Part shown: positions 17,116 to 25,996 of the stretch, piece after piece | Layout of the letters: each line of letters opens with the position of its first letter | Position numbering within the stretch: the first letter of the stretch is position 1 | Assembly (NCBI RefSeq): GCF_030151385.1 | Contig: NZ_JASLDS010000030.1 | Coordinates: 1 to 64,000 of the forward strand | DNA from: Soonwooa sp. | GTDB lineage: Bacteria > Bacteroidota > Bacteroidia > Flavobacteriales > Weeksellaceae | DNA: 64,000 nucleotides | Reading direction: 5' to 3' | Position numbers and translations under genes: made by a program | The notes under the pieces: generated by a model | The model's database searches: none | The model's input: the letters and a program-made list of their open reading frames with translations, nothing else | What the model was told of the DNA's origin: nothing

Positions 17116-18354
17116 TTAGAATTTGCCAATATCGTCTCTGTAGAAGCCGTAGTCGAAGTCCACTGGCACAGCGTCGTCGTATACTTTCTTTCGAGCTTCG
17201 TCGTAAGTGTCACCCGTCGCGATGATGTTAAGGACACGTCCACCATCCGAAAGCACCTTGTCGCCTTGCAATCTTGCACCAGCGAAAAGCACTTGGCTGT
17301 GTTTAACTTTTTCGGTACCACGGATTTCGAAACCAGTTTCGAAATTTTTAGGATAACCACCAGAACACATCACTAGACAAACTGCTTTTTGGTTTTTGAA
17401 TTTTAGGTCGATGTTTTTGCCATCGATACAATCTTGGATAACGTCCAATAGGTTGTTCTCCAAAAGAGGCAACAACACTTGCGTTTCTGGATCACCCAAT
17501 CTCATGTTGTACTCTAACAGATAAGTTCCGTTTTTGGTCACCATCAACCCAAAGAAAATAAATCCTTTGAAGCTAAGACCTTCCTTCTTAAGACCTTCCA
17601 CAGTTGGTGCAAGGATATTTTTTTCGAAGTCTGCTTCGTGCTCAGCTGTATATTCTGGACTTGGCGCCACAGATCCCATACCGCCTGTGTTAGCACCTTT
17701 GTCTCCGTTTCCTACTTTTTTGTAATCTTTTGCAGAGATGCAAGGGAATAATTTTTCGCCATTAGAAAATGCAATGATAGAAGCTTCGAAACCTTTAAGA
17801 TGCTCTTCTACAACAACTTGGATTCCTGCATCACCAAAGATTCTTTTGATCATAAAATCGTGCAAAGTTGCTTCTGCTTCTTCTTCATTTTCGCAAATTA
17901 CAACCCCTTTGCCACCAGCAAGTCCGCTAGCTTTGATTACCAAAGGATATTTTTCATCCTTAACATAATCTACAGCATCTGTGTAAGAATCAAAGATTTT
18001 GGCTCTTGCAGTTTTGATGTTATATGTCTGCATGAACTTTTTAGAAAAAGCTTTTGAACCTTCCAAAGAAGCTGCTTTTTTTGATGGACCAAATACGCAC
18101 AAATCGGCTTTTTTGAACTCATCAACAAGACCTTCAACAAGAGGAGCCTCTGGCCCTACAATTGTCATGTCTACTTTATGTTGGATAGCAAACTGCTTAA
18201 GTTTGTTAATATCTTTTTCGTAAATGTTCTCTCCTAATTGTTCTGTTGTAGCATTACCATGCGCAAAATACATTTGTGTAATACGTTGATCTTCACTAAG
18301 TTTTTGTGCAATTGCAGATTCACGACCTCCGTTTCCAACGATAAGTACTCTCAT
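17116..18354 (-). CDS. purD: Phosphoribosylamine--glycine ligase (GAR synthetase)
   Basis: Second step of de novo purine synthesis: joins glycine to phosphoribosylamine using ATP. 412 residues with the N-terminal domain (VLIVGNGGRESAIAQKL), the ATP-grasp domain (PLVIKASGLAGGKGVVICENEEEA, HLKGFEASIIAFSNG) and the signature EYNMRLGDPETQVLLP. The C-terminal segment LSDGGRVLNIIATGDTYDEAR is complete. It is not in a pur cluster here. Confidence 0.98.
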   Translation of the reverse strand: MRVLIVGNGGRESAIAQKLSEDQRITQMYFAHGNATTEQLGENIYEKDINKLKQFAIQHKVDMTIVGPEAPLVEGLVDEFKKADLCVFGPSKKAASLEGSKAFSKKFMQTYNIKTARAKIFDSYTDAVDYVKDEKYPLVIKASGLAGGKGVVICENEEEAEATLHDFMIKRIFGDAGIQVVVEEHLKGFEASIIAFSNGEKLFPCISAKDYKKVGNGDKGANTGGMGSVAPSPEYTAEHEADFEKNILAPTVEGLKKEGLSFKGFIFFGLMVTKNGTYLLEYNMRLGDPETQVLLPLLENNLLDVIQDCIDGKNIDLKFKNQKAVCLVMCSGGYPKNFETGFEIRGTEKVKHSQVLFAGARLQGDKVLSDGGRVLNIIATGDTYDEARKKVYDDAVPVDFDYGFYRDDIGKF

Positions 18355-18394
18355 TGTGTTATGTTGTTATTTTACTATTATAAATTTATTCTGC

Positions 18395-18402
18395 CAAAAA
18401 TA
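18395..18402 (-). promoter_or_regulatory. -7 box of purD
   Basis: Minus-strand TATTTTTG (TAnnTTTG), about 40 bp before the purD ATG. Confidence 0.4.
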
Positions 18403-18426
18403 ATAATTTTTCGGCAAAAAAGCCTT

Positions 18427-18621
18427 AGAGCCTGTTTAAAAATTTTAGCGAAGTTTTTTATAATCGCACTTCGAAACATTCTTTGCTAAATTCTAATTCT
18501 CTTTTAAGCCAATTTTCCACTTCATATTTTTGATTTAGCCCGCTAAATCTTCAAATACGAAGCAGAAAAATAATCTCAAAATAGCTACGAAAATTTTAGC
18601 AATAAAATTAAAACAAGCTCT
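18427..18621. repeat. 195-bp MITE-like element, copy 2 (opposite orientation)
   Basis: Its reverse complement aligns with 12936-13130 along the full 195 bp, including shared blocks GTAGCTATTTTGAGAT, GAAGATTTAGCGGGCTAAAT and AAAATTTTTAAACAGGCTCT. It fills most of the 305-bp gap between purD and the pirin gene. No clear target duplication for this copy. Confidence 0.8.
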
Positions 18622-18659
18622 AAAATTCTAAAATTACAAGGCTTAAATATTTCTTAAAA

Positions 18660-19379
18660 CTACTGCGGAAGCTGCATTGGAACTTCCATTAACAAAATTT
18701 CGGAACCTTTATTAATTTTTAAATCGACATTATTGGTTTCCCAAACACCGATGGCGTCTCTGCGTTCCAAAACTTGTTCTCCAACTGTTGCGCCACCTTC
18801 CAAAACGAAAACGTAAAGTCCATTTCCTTCTTTATGCATTTTGTAATCAACAACAGTATCTTCTGTAAATCTTCCCCAATTGAACCAAGCATCTTGGTGA
18901 ATCCAAACGCCTTCGTCATCAGCATTAGGTGATAAAATTTGCAAAAATTGGTTAGGAACTAACTTGTCTTCGAAGTTTTGTTGGTCGTAACGCGGTGTAA
19001 CATCTTGCTTGTTAGGGATAACCCATATTTGTAAAAACTTAACTGGATCGGTATCGTTACCATTCTCTTCGGAGTGCATAACACCAGTCCCAGCCGACAT
19101 TACTTGGATGTCACCTTTTTCGATAAAACCAAGATTTCCCATATTATCGCCATGTTTTAAACGACCTTCCAATGGAATTGAGATAATCTCCATATCACGG
19201 TGTGGATGACGACCAAAGCCCATTCCACCTTCTACGAAATCGTCATTGATAACACGAAGAACACCAAAGTTCATACGTTCTGGATTATAATAATTTGCAA
19301 AACTAAAAGTGTGGTTACTTTTTAACCAACCATGATTTGCTAAACCTCTGCTATCTGCTTTATAAAATGTTGTTTTCAT
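18660..19379 (-). CDS. Pirin family protein (YhhW-type bicupin)
   Basis: 239 residues. The N-terminal cupin carries the metal-site pattern FGRHPHRDMEIISIPLEGRLKHGDNMGN, with His residues at about 57-63 and 101 and Glu in MHSEENGN. The rest is a shorter second cupin. Related proteins include E. coli YhhW, which has quercetin dioxygenase activity in vitro; the physiological role is unsettled. Cytosolic, probably iron-binding. Upstream of the MFS gene on the same strand order, but an 89-bp gap separates them. Confidence 0.94.
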   Translation of the reverse strand: MKTTFYKADSRGLANHGWLKSNHTFSFANYYNPERMNFGVLRVINDDFVEGGMGFGRHPHRDMEIISIPLEGRLKHGDNMGNLGFIEKGDIQVMSAGTGVMHSEENGNDTDPVKFLQIWVIPNKQDVTPRYDQQNFEDKLVPNQFLQILSPNADDEGVWIHQDAWFNWGRFTEDTVVDYKMHKEGNGLYVFVLEGGATVGEQVLERRDAIGVWETNNVDLKINKGSEILLMEVPMQLPQ

Positions 19380-19468
19380 AATAATTTCTTTTTGTTAGGA
19401 CAAATTTCCGCAAAAAAATCAGCCTTTGCATTGATGTGTGATAAGAACGATAATTCTCGTTTTCGAAA

Positions 19469-20659
19469 CTAAAAAGCTTCTTTAATTTTTGATTTTAAAC
19501 TTATTTTAAATATTAAAATGAATATCAAAACGCAAACCAAGATCAGACCAAAAATAATTGGACTTCCAATAATTTCATTTTGAAAAACGCCTAAAAGATT
19601 GGTAACAATTCCTGTTCCTGTTTGATTCGCCGCCATCAAAACACCAGAAACCAAAACAGCGAGATTCGGAAATTCGACGGTTGCCCAACCAATGGATCCT
19701 GGAAAAATACTTCCCATAAAGAATCCAATTAAAAAGAAACTAACTATAATTGCAAGATTGGCATTTACTAAAAGAAATAATACTAAGCCCAGCGCCACTA
19801 CTAAAGGTGAGAAAATAAAAATTTTGGACAAATCTTTTAAAGGTGCAAAAATGCCAAACAACAATCTGTTAAGTGCAATTCCCGCCCAAAATAAAGATAA
19901 TCCCAATGAAGCTTCTTGACTTGTTAATCCTTTGCCTATTAAAATAGGAATGCCAAAACTTCCAAAACTACCTTCCAAAAAACCATACATAATAATGATG
20001 ATGATAAACATCCAAAGCTTGTGCGGAATCTGGATACTGTTTGGTAGTTTGAAAAAGTCACCTTCTTCAATTTTGGTTAAAGCCAATGCGAAAATCAGAA
20101 CAAACATTACTACAGCGATACAACTCGGAATCCAGTACCAATCGCTTAAGTCTTTTAATAGAAACATTAAGAAAGGCGCAACAGAAGTTCCCAAGCCGAC
20201 CAAAAACTGCAACATCAAAATTGCTGACGCTTTGTTATTTTGGAAAAAGCTTGCAGCCAATGGATTGAGAATGGTAACACTTGTACCAAACCCGAATCCC
20301 ATTAATGCAACCAAACACAGCAATATTTTGTACAAACTGTCCTTTGGGAAATTTTGAAAAACCGAATCTCGAAAACCTAGAAAGCCAAGAACAAATGTCA
20401 CCAATAGCATTAAAATGAGTCCACTAATCAACATCAATTTTGCTCCAAATTTGTTTGCTAAAAATGGCGCAAACAAACAACCCAAAGCAATAAAAATAAC
20501 TTGGGGCGCAAATAGAAATCCAAATGCCGACGCTTTTAAGCCAAAATAAGTAGGACTCATTAACACAGGCGATAAAGCAGGAAACATAACAAAGTTAAGT
20601 CCCGTCAAAAAAGCCAAGGCAAAGACAATCCCTATTTTGAATCGGTTATCAGAAATCAC
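19469..20659 (-). CDS. MFS transporter
   Basis: 396 residues with about twelve hydrophobic helices (for example IGIVFALAFLTGLNFVMFPALSPVL, FIALGCLFAPFLANKFGAKLMLISGLILMLLVTFVLGFLGF). The loop after helix 2 contains LANKFGAKL, a degenerate MFS motif A. Substrate cannot be read from sequence. Its start overlaps the GMC oxidoreductase stop by 4 bp (ATGA), so the two are translationally coupled; the transporter may move that enzyme's substrate or product. Confidence 0.9.
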   Translation of the reverse strand: MISDNRFKIGIVFALAFLTGLNFVMFPALSPVLMSPTYFGLKASAFGFLFAPQVIFIALGCLFAPFLANKFGAKLMLISGLILMLLVTFVLGFLGFRDSVFQNFPKDSLYKILLCLVALMGFGFGTSVTILNPLAASFFQNNKASAILMLQFLVGLGTSVAPFLMFLLKDLSDWYWIPSCIAVVMFVLIFALALTKIEEGDFFKLPNSIQIPHKLWMFIIIIIMYGFLEGSFGSFGIPILIGKGLTSQEASLGLSLFWAGIALNRLLFGIFAPLKDLSKIFIFSPLVVALGLVLFLLVNANLAIIVSFFLIGFFMGSIFPGSIGWATVEFPNLAVLVSGVLMAANQTGTGIVTNLLGVFQNEIIGSPIIFGLILVCVLIFILIFKISLKSKIKEAF

Positions 20660-22185
20660 TTTAAAACAGAATTTTTAAGATACTCACCAACGCGAAGTGC
20701 CATTGCGATAATCGTCAGCGCAGGATTAACCGCACCACTCGACACAAAAAATCCACCATCAACAATGTACAAATTATCCAAATCGTGGGCTTTGCAATTG
20801 GTATCGACAACAGAAGTCAACGGATCGGTGCCCATTCTGGTTGTTCCGTTTTGGTGCGCTGGCGATGCAATGCTCATCCCTTTGCTAAAATAAAATCCTT
20901 TGAACAAAAAGCTATCAAACTTTCCAGAAGCTTTAAGAGCCTTTATTAGCTCGTCTTTTAGAAGTTCGTGTCCCTTTTGATTATTTGGTTTGTATGTAAT
21001 TTTTATTTTGCCGTTTTCGACAGTAACGCGATTATTTTCGTCAGGTAAATCCTCAGAGGTTAACCAAAAATCGACTGCGTGTTGTGCCATCATTTCGAAT
21101 GTAAATCCAGGAGCAGGCACAGGACTGTCGGCAGCAATCTGCTTTTCGTCGGACTTTCCTAACATTTGGATGTGCCCAAGCGGAAATTCGTAGTCTTTTG
21201 TCGCACGATAGAAATCATTTATACCAAAGGTTTTTCCAAATTTAGTTGGATTCGGTTCTGTGTAAAGTGCAATTAAAGCAGTATTTTGGTGAAACATATA
21301 ATTGCGCCCAACCTGATCCGATCGATTTGCTAAACCTCGTGTAAAGTGAACATTAGCACTGTTCAAAAGCAAAGCTGCAGAGTTAACGGCACCAGCTGAT
21401 AAAATAAATAAATCCGCTTGTAGTTTTTGCTGTTCTCCATTTTGCTCAATCACGACTTCCGAAACTTTAACACCATTTTCATCCGTTAACAACTGAATCA
21501 CTTTTGCATTGGTTAGCAATTCTACATTTGGATATTGCAAAGCTTTGCTTAAAGCACAAATATGCGCATCAGCTTTCCGCTCTGCCGCATCTGGAAATCC
21601 GTCAAATCTATCCAAAGTATAAGGTGCATTTGCCGCAGAATGCGGATTAAAATTAACCCCAATTGGCAACTCAAAAGGATGTAAACCGTAATTTGTCAAC
21701 TCATCAAAAATCTCTTGAATTCTTGGTTCGTGAGGTAACGGCATCAAAGGATAAGCTTCAGCTTCTGGCGGCTCTGTAGGATCACTTCCGCGCCAACCGT
21801 GCACAGAATAAAGCTTTTCCGCTTCTAGATAATACTTTTGAAGATCATTATATTTAATTGGCCACGCTGGAGAAACACCACCATAATGTTTGATTTCGTT
21901 AAAATCATCTTCTCGCAATCGGAACAAAGCAGCACCATAAAATTTGGTATTGCCACCAACCTTGTAATGCATCCCTGGACGAAACTCTTTATTATGTTCG
22001 TCCAACCAAGTTTCGGTTGTGGTGTATCGATTCTTTACAAAAACTTCTTCGGATTCCCAGTTTTCTTTTTCGACGGGAACAAAATCGCCTCTTTCGATAA
22101 CTAAAATTTTCTTTCCAGAGTCCGCCAATTTGTAAGCCATTGTTGAGCCTCCAGCGCCACTTCCGATAATGATGATGTCGTACAT
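20656..22185 (-). CDS. GMC-family FAD-dependent oxidoreductase
   Basis: 509 residues. N-terminal FAD-binding IIGSGAGGSTMAYKLADSGKKILVIERG, the GMC pattern HYKVGGNTKFYGAALFR, and the C-terminal catalytic region SPAHQNGTTRMGTDPLTSVVDTN followed by LYIVDGGFFVSSGAVNPALTI. It resembles bacterial sugar/alcohol dehydrogenases of the GMC C-terminal type (gluconate or sorbose dehydrogenase-like), but no twin-arginine signal is visible, so it is probably cytosolic. Coupled to the MFS gene downstream. Confidence 0.92.
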   Translation of the reverse strand: MYDIIIIGSGAGGSTMAYKLADSGKKILVIERGDFVPVEKENWESEEVFVKNRYTTTETWLDEHNKEFRPGMHYKVGGNTKFYGAALFRLREDDFNEIKHYGGVSPAWPIKYNDLQKYYLEAEKLYSVHGWRGSDPTEPPEAEAYPLMPLPHEPRIQEIFDELTNYGLHPFELPIGVNFNPHSAANAPYTLDRFDGFPDAAERKADAHICALSKALQYPNVELLTNAKVIQLLTDENGVKVSEVVIEQNGEQQKLQADLFILSAGAVNSAALLLNSANVHFTRGLANRSDQVGRNYMFHQNTALIALYTEPNPTKFGKTFGINDFYRATKDYEFPLGHIQMLGKSDEKQIAADSPVPAPGFTFEMMAQHAVDFWLTSEDLPDENNRVTVENGKIKITYKPNNQKGHELLKDELIKALKASGKFDSFLFKGFYFSKGMSIASPAHQNGTTRMGTDPLTSVVDTNCKAHDLDNLYIVDGGFFVSSGAVNPALTIIAMALRVGEYLKNSVLK

Positions 22186-22272
22186 AAAATAATTTTATAA
22201 AACTAATTTAGCTTTTTTCGAAAGTCAACAATCAAAATTAACATTAATTATATTTTATTAAAATGAAATAAA

Positions 22273-22300
22273 AAAAGTCGCCTTTGTAAAGCGACTTTCT
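22273..22300. terminator. Terminator downstream of the NTF2-like gene
   Basis: AAAGTCGC / GCGACTTT stem with 8-base loop and flanking A and T runs; between the end of the 22427 gene and the GMC gene. Confidence 0.8.
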
Positions 22301-22426
22301 ATTTAAAATTTTTACTTCGATGATAAAAAATAAACTTAAATTATCTCAGCTTATTTTTTTATTATATAAAGAAAATTGCATCAGAACAAATTTAAAGTAG
22401 TTTTAAGATAAACATTGTAATCGATA

Positions 22427-22942
22427 CTATTTTAAAGATTTAAGTAATCCATCTTCAATAGGAGATTTAACTTTAACAACTTCAGTAACGACATCATTTG
22501 GAATGGTCATTGACAGTACATATTGTTTCACTTTCCATTGTCCATTTATCTTTTCTAAAACACCAGAGCCACGACAGATTTTCATTTGTGTATCAAGAAG
22601 CTCATCAAACCAAGCATACTTCCCATCTTTGCTAAAATAAACATTTCGTTTTAGAGATGTGAAATCCCAAGTTTTCTTAGCCTCAAAAAAAGGTTTCGCC
22701 CAATCCATGAAAGCTTTCTTGTTCCAAACTTCAGTAGCATCCGTTCCAATAAAAGTAGATTCTTTCGCAAAACAATCAAAGTAAGTTTTGAAATCTGCTT
22801 TTGCTGCCGAAGTATTAAAAGTCAATAACAAGTCGTCAATTTTCTGACGCTCGACATCACTTGAAAACTTGACTTTCTGAGCAGAAAGTCCAAGCGAAAA
22901 CAATACAACAAAACACAAACTGATTAAGTTTCTAAACTTCAT
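22427..22942 (-). CDS. Secreted NTF2-like (SnoaL/DUF4440-type) protein
   Basis: 171 residues with a signal peptide (FRNLISLCFVVLFSLGLSAQ) and one NTF2-like cone domain: TFNTSAAKADFKTYFDCFAKESTFIGTDATEVWNKKAFMDWAKPFF is the usual helix-strand start, and INGQWKVKQYVLSMTIPND the C-terminal strand pair. Periplasmic or secreted. Function unknown; such domains often bind small ligands. Confidence 0.88.
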   Translation of the reverse strand: MKFRNLISLCFVVLFSLGLSAQKVKFSSDVERQKIDDLLLTFNTSAAKADFKTYFDCFAKESTFIGTDATEVWNKKAFMDWAKPFFEAKKTWDFTSLKRNVYFSKDGKYAWFDELLDTQMKICRGSGVLEKINGQWKVKQYVLSMTIPNDVVTEVVKVKSPIEDGLLKSLK

Positions 22943-23013
22943 AATTTTTTTGTTTAAAAATAATTATAAACTAATACGTAATTGGTATTCTTATCTAAAA
23001 TTTCTCTTTAAAA

Positions 23014-23021
23014 CAAAGGTA
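23014..23021 (-). promoter_or_regulatory. -7 box for the NTF2-like gene
   Basis: Minus-strand TACCTTTG (TAnnTTTG) about 70 bp before the ATG. Confidence 0.35.
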
Positions 23022-23090
23022 ATAAAAAACCAAAAACAAAGACTATAAAAACATAAAAAAGCACAAAAAAATAAACAATAAACATCAAAA

Positions 23091-23121
23091 TTGCTGTTTT
23101 GTTATTTTTTACGTAATTTTG
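23091..23121 (+). promoter_or_regulatory. Promoter of the T9SS cargo gene
   Basis: TTG (23091-23093), 20 bp spacing, TAATTTTG (23114-23121): full Bacteroidota -33/-7 pattern, 33 bp before the ATG. Confidence 0.6.
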
Positions 23122-23154
23122 CATTTCCAAATTTAATTATATAATAAGTTTTTT

Positions 23155-25701
23155 ATGAAGAAAATTTTATCTTTTTTAAGCTTGAGCCTGTTCTCAATTG
23201 CGATCACAGCTCAAGATTCAGTAGTATCTGAAAATTTCGACGATGTTACAACCTTATCAGAAAAAGGTTGGAAAATTCTAAACGTTAGTGAGAGCGCAGG
23301 CACGAGAACTTGGGAGCAAGGGAAAGTATCTTATATGTCCTCACAAGAAGGTAATGCAACATCATATATTGCGTCACCACATCAAAGTGTCAACATGATC
23401 GGTTTATTAAGCAATTGGCTTATCACTCCTAATTATATGGTTAAAGATGGGGATGTTCTTAGTTTCTATACTAGAACACCCGCCGATTCCGATAAGGCAG
23501 ACAGACTGCAAGTACGGATGAGTGTTGGTAATTCTTACACACCTCCCACTAATGGCACTAATTTTGGGTCTTTCACGAATCTTCTACATGAAATAAATCC
23601 TTTTCAAAATATTAACGGCTACCCTAAAGTATGGACAAAAATCTCGCTAACCATTTCGGGTGTAGGTCCTGTCAAAAAGCCAGTTAATTTTGCAATGATA
23701 CATTATGTTCAAGATGCAGGATTATTTTCAGCTGAAAATGGATATTATATCGGAATTGATTCATTTAGTCTTTCATCAAAACAATCCGAACCATTTCCTT
23801 TTCCTTATTGCAAAGTTGACATCCTATATGATGTAGAACCAATTACAAGAGTTCGTTTTAGTAACATTGACAACTCATCAGATCCGGTAGTCAATAATTC
23901 TCCTGCACATGAAGATTTTACATCAATTGTAGGAAAAGTAACTAGAGGAACAGTATATCCAATTTATTTAGAAGGAAATACAAATAATGATTTTGCTAAT
24001 GCAAGTGTTTTTATAGATTGGAATCAAAATGGTGTTTTAGACGACGATGAAGGTGAAATATATATGTATAGAACTGCTTTTCAAGGATCTAATGGAGAAG
24101 ATGGTGTTAAGTACATAAATTATATTCAAATACCGTACGATGCTAAGCTGGGAAAAACTCGATTAAGAATTGTTAAACACTGGGATTTCGCATTAGGAAT
24201 AGCATGTTCTGCTCATGGCTATGGACAAGCGGAAGATTACACTTTAGATATCCAAGAAACTGGATCAGGTTGTACAACATCTAGTAATGGCCAGTTTCCA
24301 TCATCCATCTTTACTCCTGCTTGCTCATATAATCCAGAAATAATTACCTCTGACGCAAAAGCCAGCCAGTATTCTTTCGTCAATACAACTAAAGGGAAAA
24401 CATATAAATTTTCCACATCTATAGCTTCAGATTTCATAACTATAACCAATGAAAATGCCTCACAAGTATATACATCTGGTACTGGAAATGTAATTTGGAC
24501 AGCTAAAGCAAATGAAACTATTCGATATTACATCCACAAAAATGAAGCATGCGAAACTGATTCAAATATTAGAACAAAAAAAATCGAATGTTTCAATCCA
24601 GATTTAACACCCATAAATGATACATGCGATAAATCAATTGAAGTACATGTAGGTGACGAAATTAATGGTAGCACCACTTACGCGACTGATAGTGGCGGAG
24701 ATCCAGAAAGTAACGAATTAGGAAATGATGTTTATTATAAATTAACAGGTGCGAAGGCCGGAGATTTTGTCACAATCTCTCTATGTGGATCTTCATTACC
24801 TTCGACTTTATTTATTGCTAAAGATTGCTCATTTAAAAATTTAATTGCTAAAAATTCAGGATATTGTGGAGAGCAGCCTCAGGTAACTTTCAAAGCAGAT
24901 GGCCAATCGACATATTATATTAAAGTTGATGGATATTACTTTAATGCTGGTGATTTTACTATGAAAATATGGAGTAACCCTGATACGTTTACAGGCTCTT
25001 GTTCTGACATGAAGGTTGAATCACAAAGCATTGATATGCCCGTTGTACTAAACAATGCTAGATCTATTGCTTTTGATATTCCTGTAGGAGAAAGTGCTTT
25101 CACTTTTTACGGAATCAATATTGTTGCACAAGATGGAAATAATTTCAATTTCAATTTATACGATGAGCAGAATGAACTTCCAGGCAATATAATAAAAAGT
25201 GTTACAGGTACAGTTTTAGAGAAGACTCTTTTTGCTGAAATTCTTGGAAATAAATTTTACAATTATAAAATTGGATTTAATAGCGCTTTAAACCTAGACT
25301 CAAATAAACGATATTGGTTGGAATTAAAATCAGATGTATATACCTGGAATGCCGTTGTCGATAAATCTTTAGGGAGAGCATCCGCTATGAAAGGTCCTGA
25401 CACTAATCAGGAATGGAAAATAATGGAAGAAAGTTTTGGTTCTGTAGAGGTAGTTTATAGTCTTATTTGTAACATGCTAGCTGTTTCCGAAACTAACCAC
25501 AACCGATTACAACTTTATCCTAACCCAACGAATGGGATTGTTAAAATAAACACAAAAGAGAAGGTGGATATTAAAATTTATGACATATCTGGTAAAAAAA
25601 TAAAAGAAGATAAGGCTAACATAGTTGATATTTCTTCTTTCCCATCAGGCGTATATTATTTTAATGTCAATGGAGAAACTACAAAAATAATTAAACAATA
25701 G
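23155..25701 (+). CDS. T9SS cargo protein with choice-of-anchor and GEVED-type domains
   Basis: 848 residues: signal peptide (SFLSLSLFSIAITAQ), a jelly-roll choice-of-anchor J-type domain (about 20-215; SENFDDVTTLSEKGWKILN, WLITP), a GEVED-like domain with Ca-site-like repeats (DWNQNGVLDDDEGEIY and GYGQAEDYTLDI, about 270-365), further beta-sandwich domains, and a C-terminal type A sorting domain (last ~75 residues: LYPNPTNGIVKI, IYDISGKKI, FPSGVYYFNV, TTKIIKQ). Expected to be exported through the outer membrane by type IX secretion and attached to the surface. No protease or glycosidase domain is visible; it could be an adhesin. Confidence 0.93.
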   Translation: MKKILSFLSLSLFSIAITAQDSVVSENFDDVTTLSEKGWKILNVSESAGTRTWEQGKVSYMSSQEGNATSYIASPHQSVNMIGLLSNWLITPNYMVKDGDVLSFYTRTPADSDKADRLQVRMSVGNSYTPPTNGTNFGSFTNLLHEINPFQNINGYPKVWTKISLTISGVGPVKKPVNFAMIHYVQDAGLFSAENGYYIGIDSFSLSSKQSEPFPFPYCKVDILYDVEPITRVRFSNIDNSSDPVVNNSPAHEDFTSIVGKVTRGTVYPIYLEGNTNNDFANASVFIDWNQNGVLDDDEGEIYMYRTAFQGSNGEDGVKYINYIQIPYDAKLGKTRLRIVKHWDFALGIACSAHGYGQAEDYTLDIQETGSGCTTSSNGQFPSSIFTPACSYNPEIITSDAKASQYSFVNTTKGKTYKFSTSIASDFITITNENASQVYTSGTGNVIWTAKANETIRYYIHKNEACETDSNIRTKKIECFNPDLTPINDTCDKSIEVHVGDEINGSTTYATDSGGDPESNELGNDVYYKLTGAKAGDFVTISLCGSSLPSTLFIAKDCSFKNLIAKNSGYCGEQPQVTFKADGQSTYYIKVDGYYFNAGDFTMKIWSNPDTFTGSCSDMKVESQSIDMPVVLNNARSIAFDIPVGESAFTFYGINIVAQDGNNFNFNLYDEQNELPGNIIKSVTGTVLEKTLFAEILGNKFYNYKIGFNSALNLDSNKRYWLELKSDVYTWNAVVDKSLGRASAMKGPDTNQEWKIMEESFGSVEVVYSLICNMLAVSETNHNRLQLYPNPTNGIVKINTKEKVDIKIYDISGKKIKEDKANIVDISSFPSGVYYFNVNGETTKIIKQ

Positions 25702-25748
25702 TAATATTTTTTAATTCAAACAACTTAACTTAAAGTTATCTCTTATTT

Positions 25749-25778
25749 AAGTCGGAAGGACAATCTTCCGACTTTTAT
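25749..25778 (+). terminator. Terminator of the T9SS cargo gene
   Basis: AAGTCGGAAG / CTTCCGACTT with a 6-base loop and T-run. Confidence 0.88.
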
Positions 25779-25964
25779 TTTTTCCAAAAAAACTATCATT
25801 ACTCTCAAATATCATTTCTCAATTTAAAATACCATTGGTAATCATTTATATGACAGTTTATTTTTTTTACAATTCTCTTAAAGAGAGGTAAAAAACAAAA
25901 GATAAAATCTTCAAAAACACAATAATAGGCTTCGTTTTACAAAGTATTTTTCTTTAAATAATCA

Positions 25965-25972
25965 TATCTTTG
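25965..25972 (+). promoter_or_regulatory. -7 box of metG
   Basis: TATCTTTG followed by CATCTT, an exact TAnnTTTG match 24 bp before the metG ATG. The 295-bp gap before metG otherwise holds only the terminator above. Confidence 0.55.
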
Positions 25973-25996
25973 CATCTTAAAATTATTTTTAAATAA

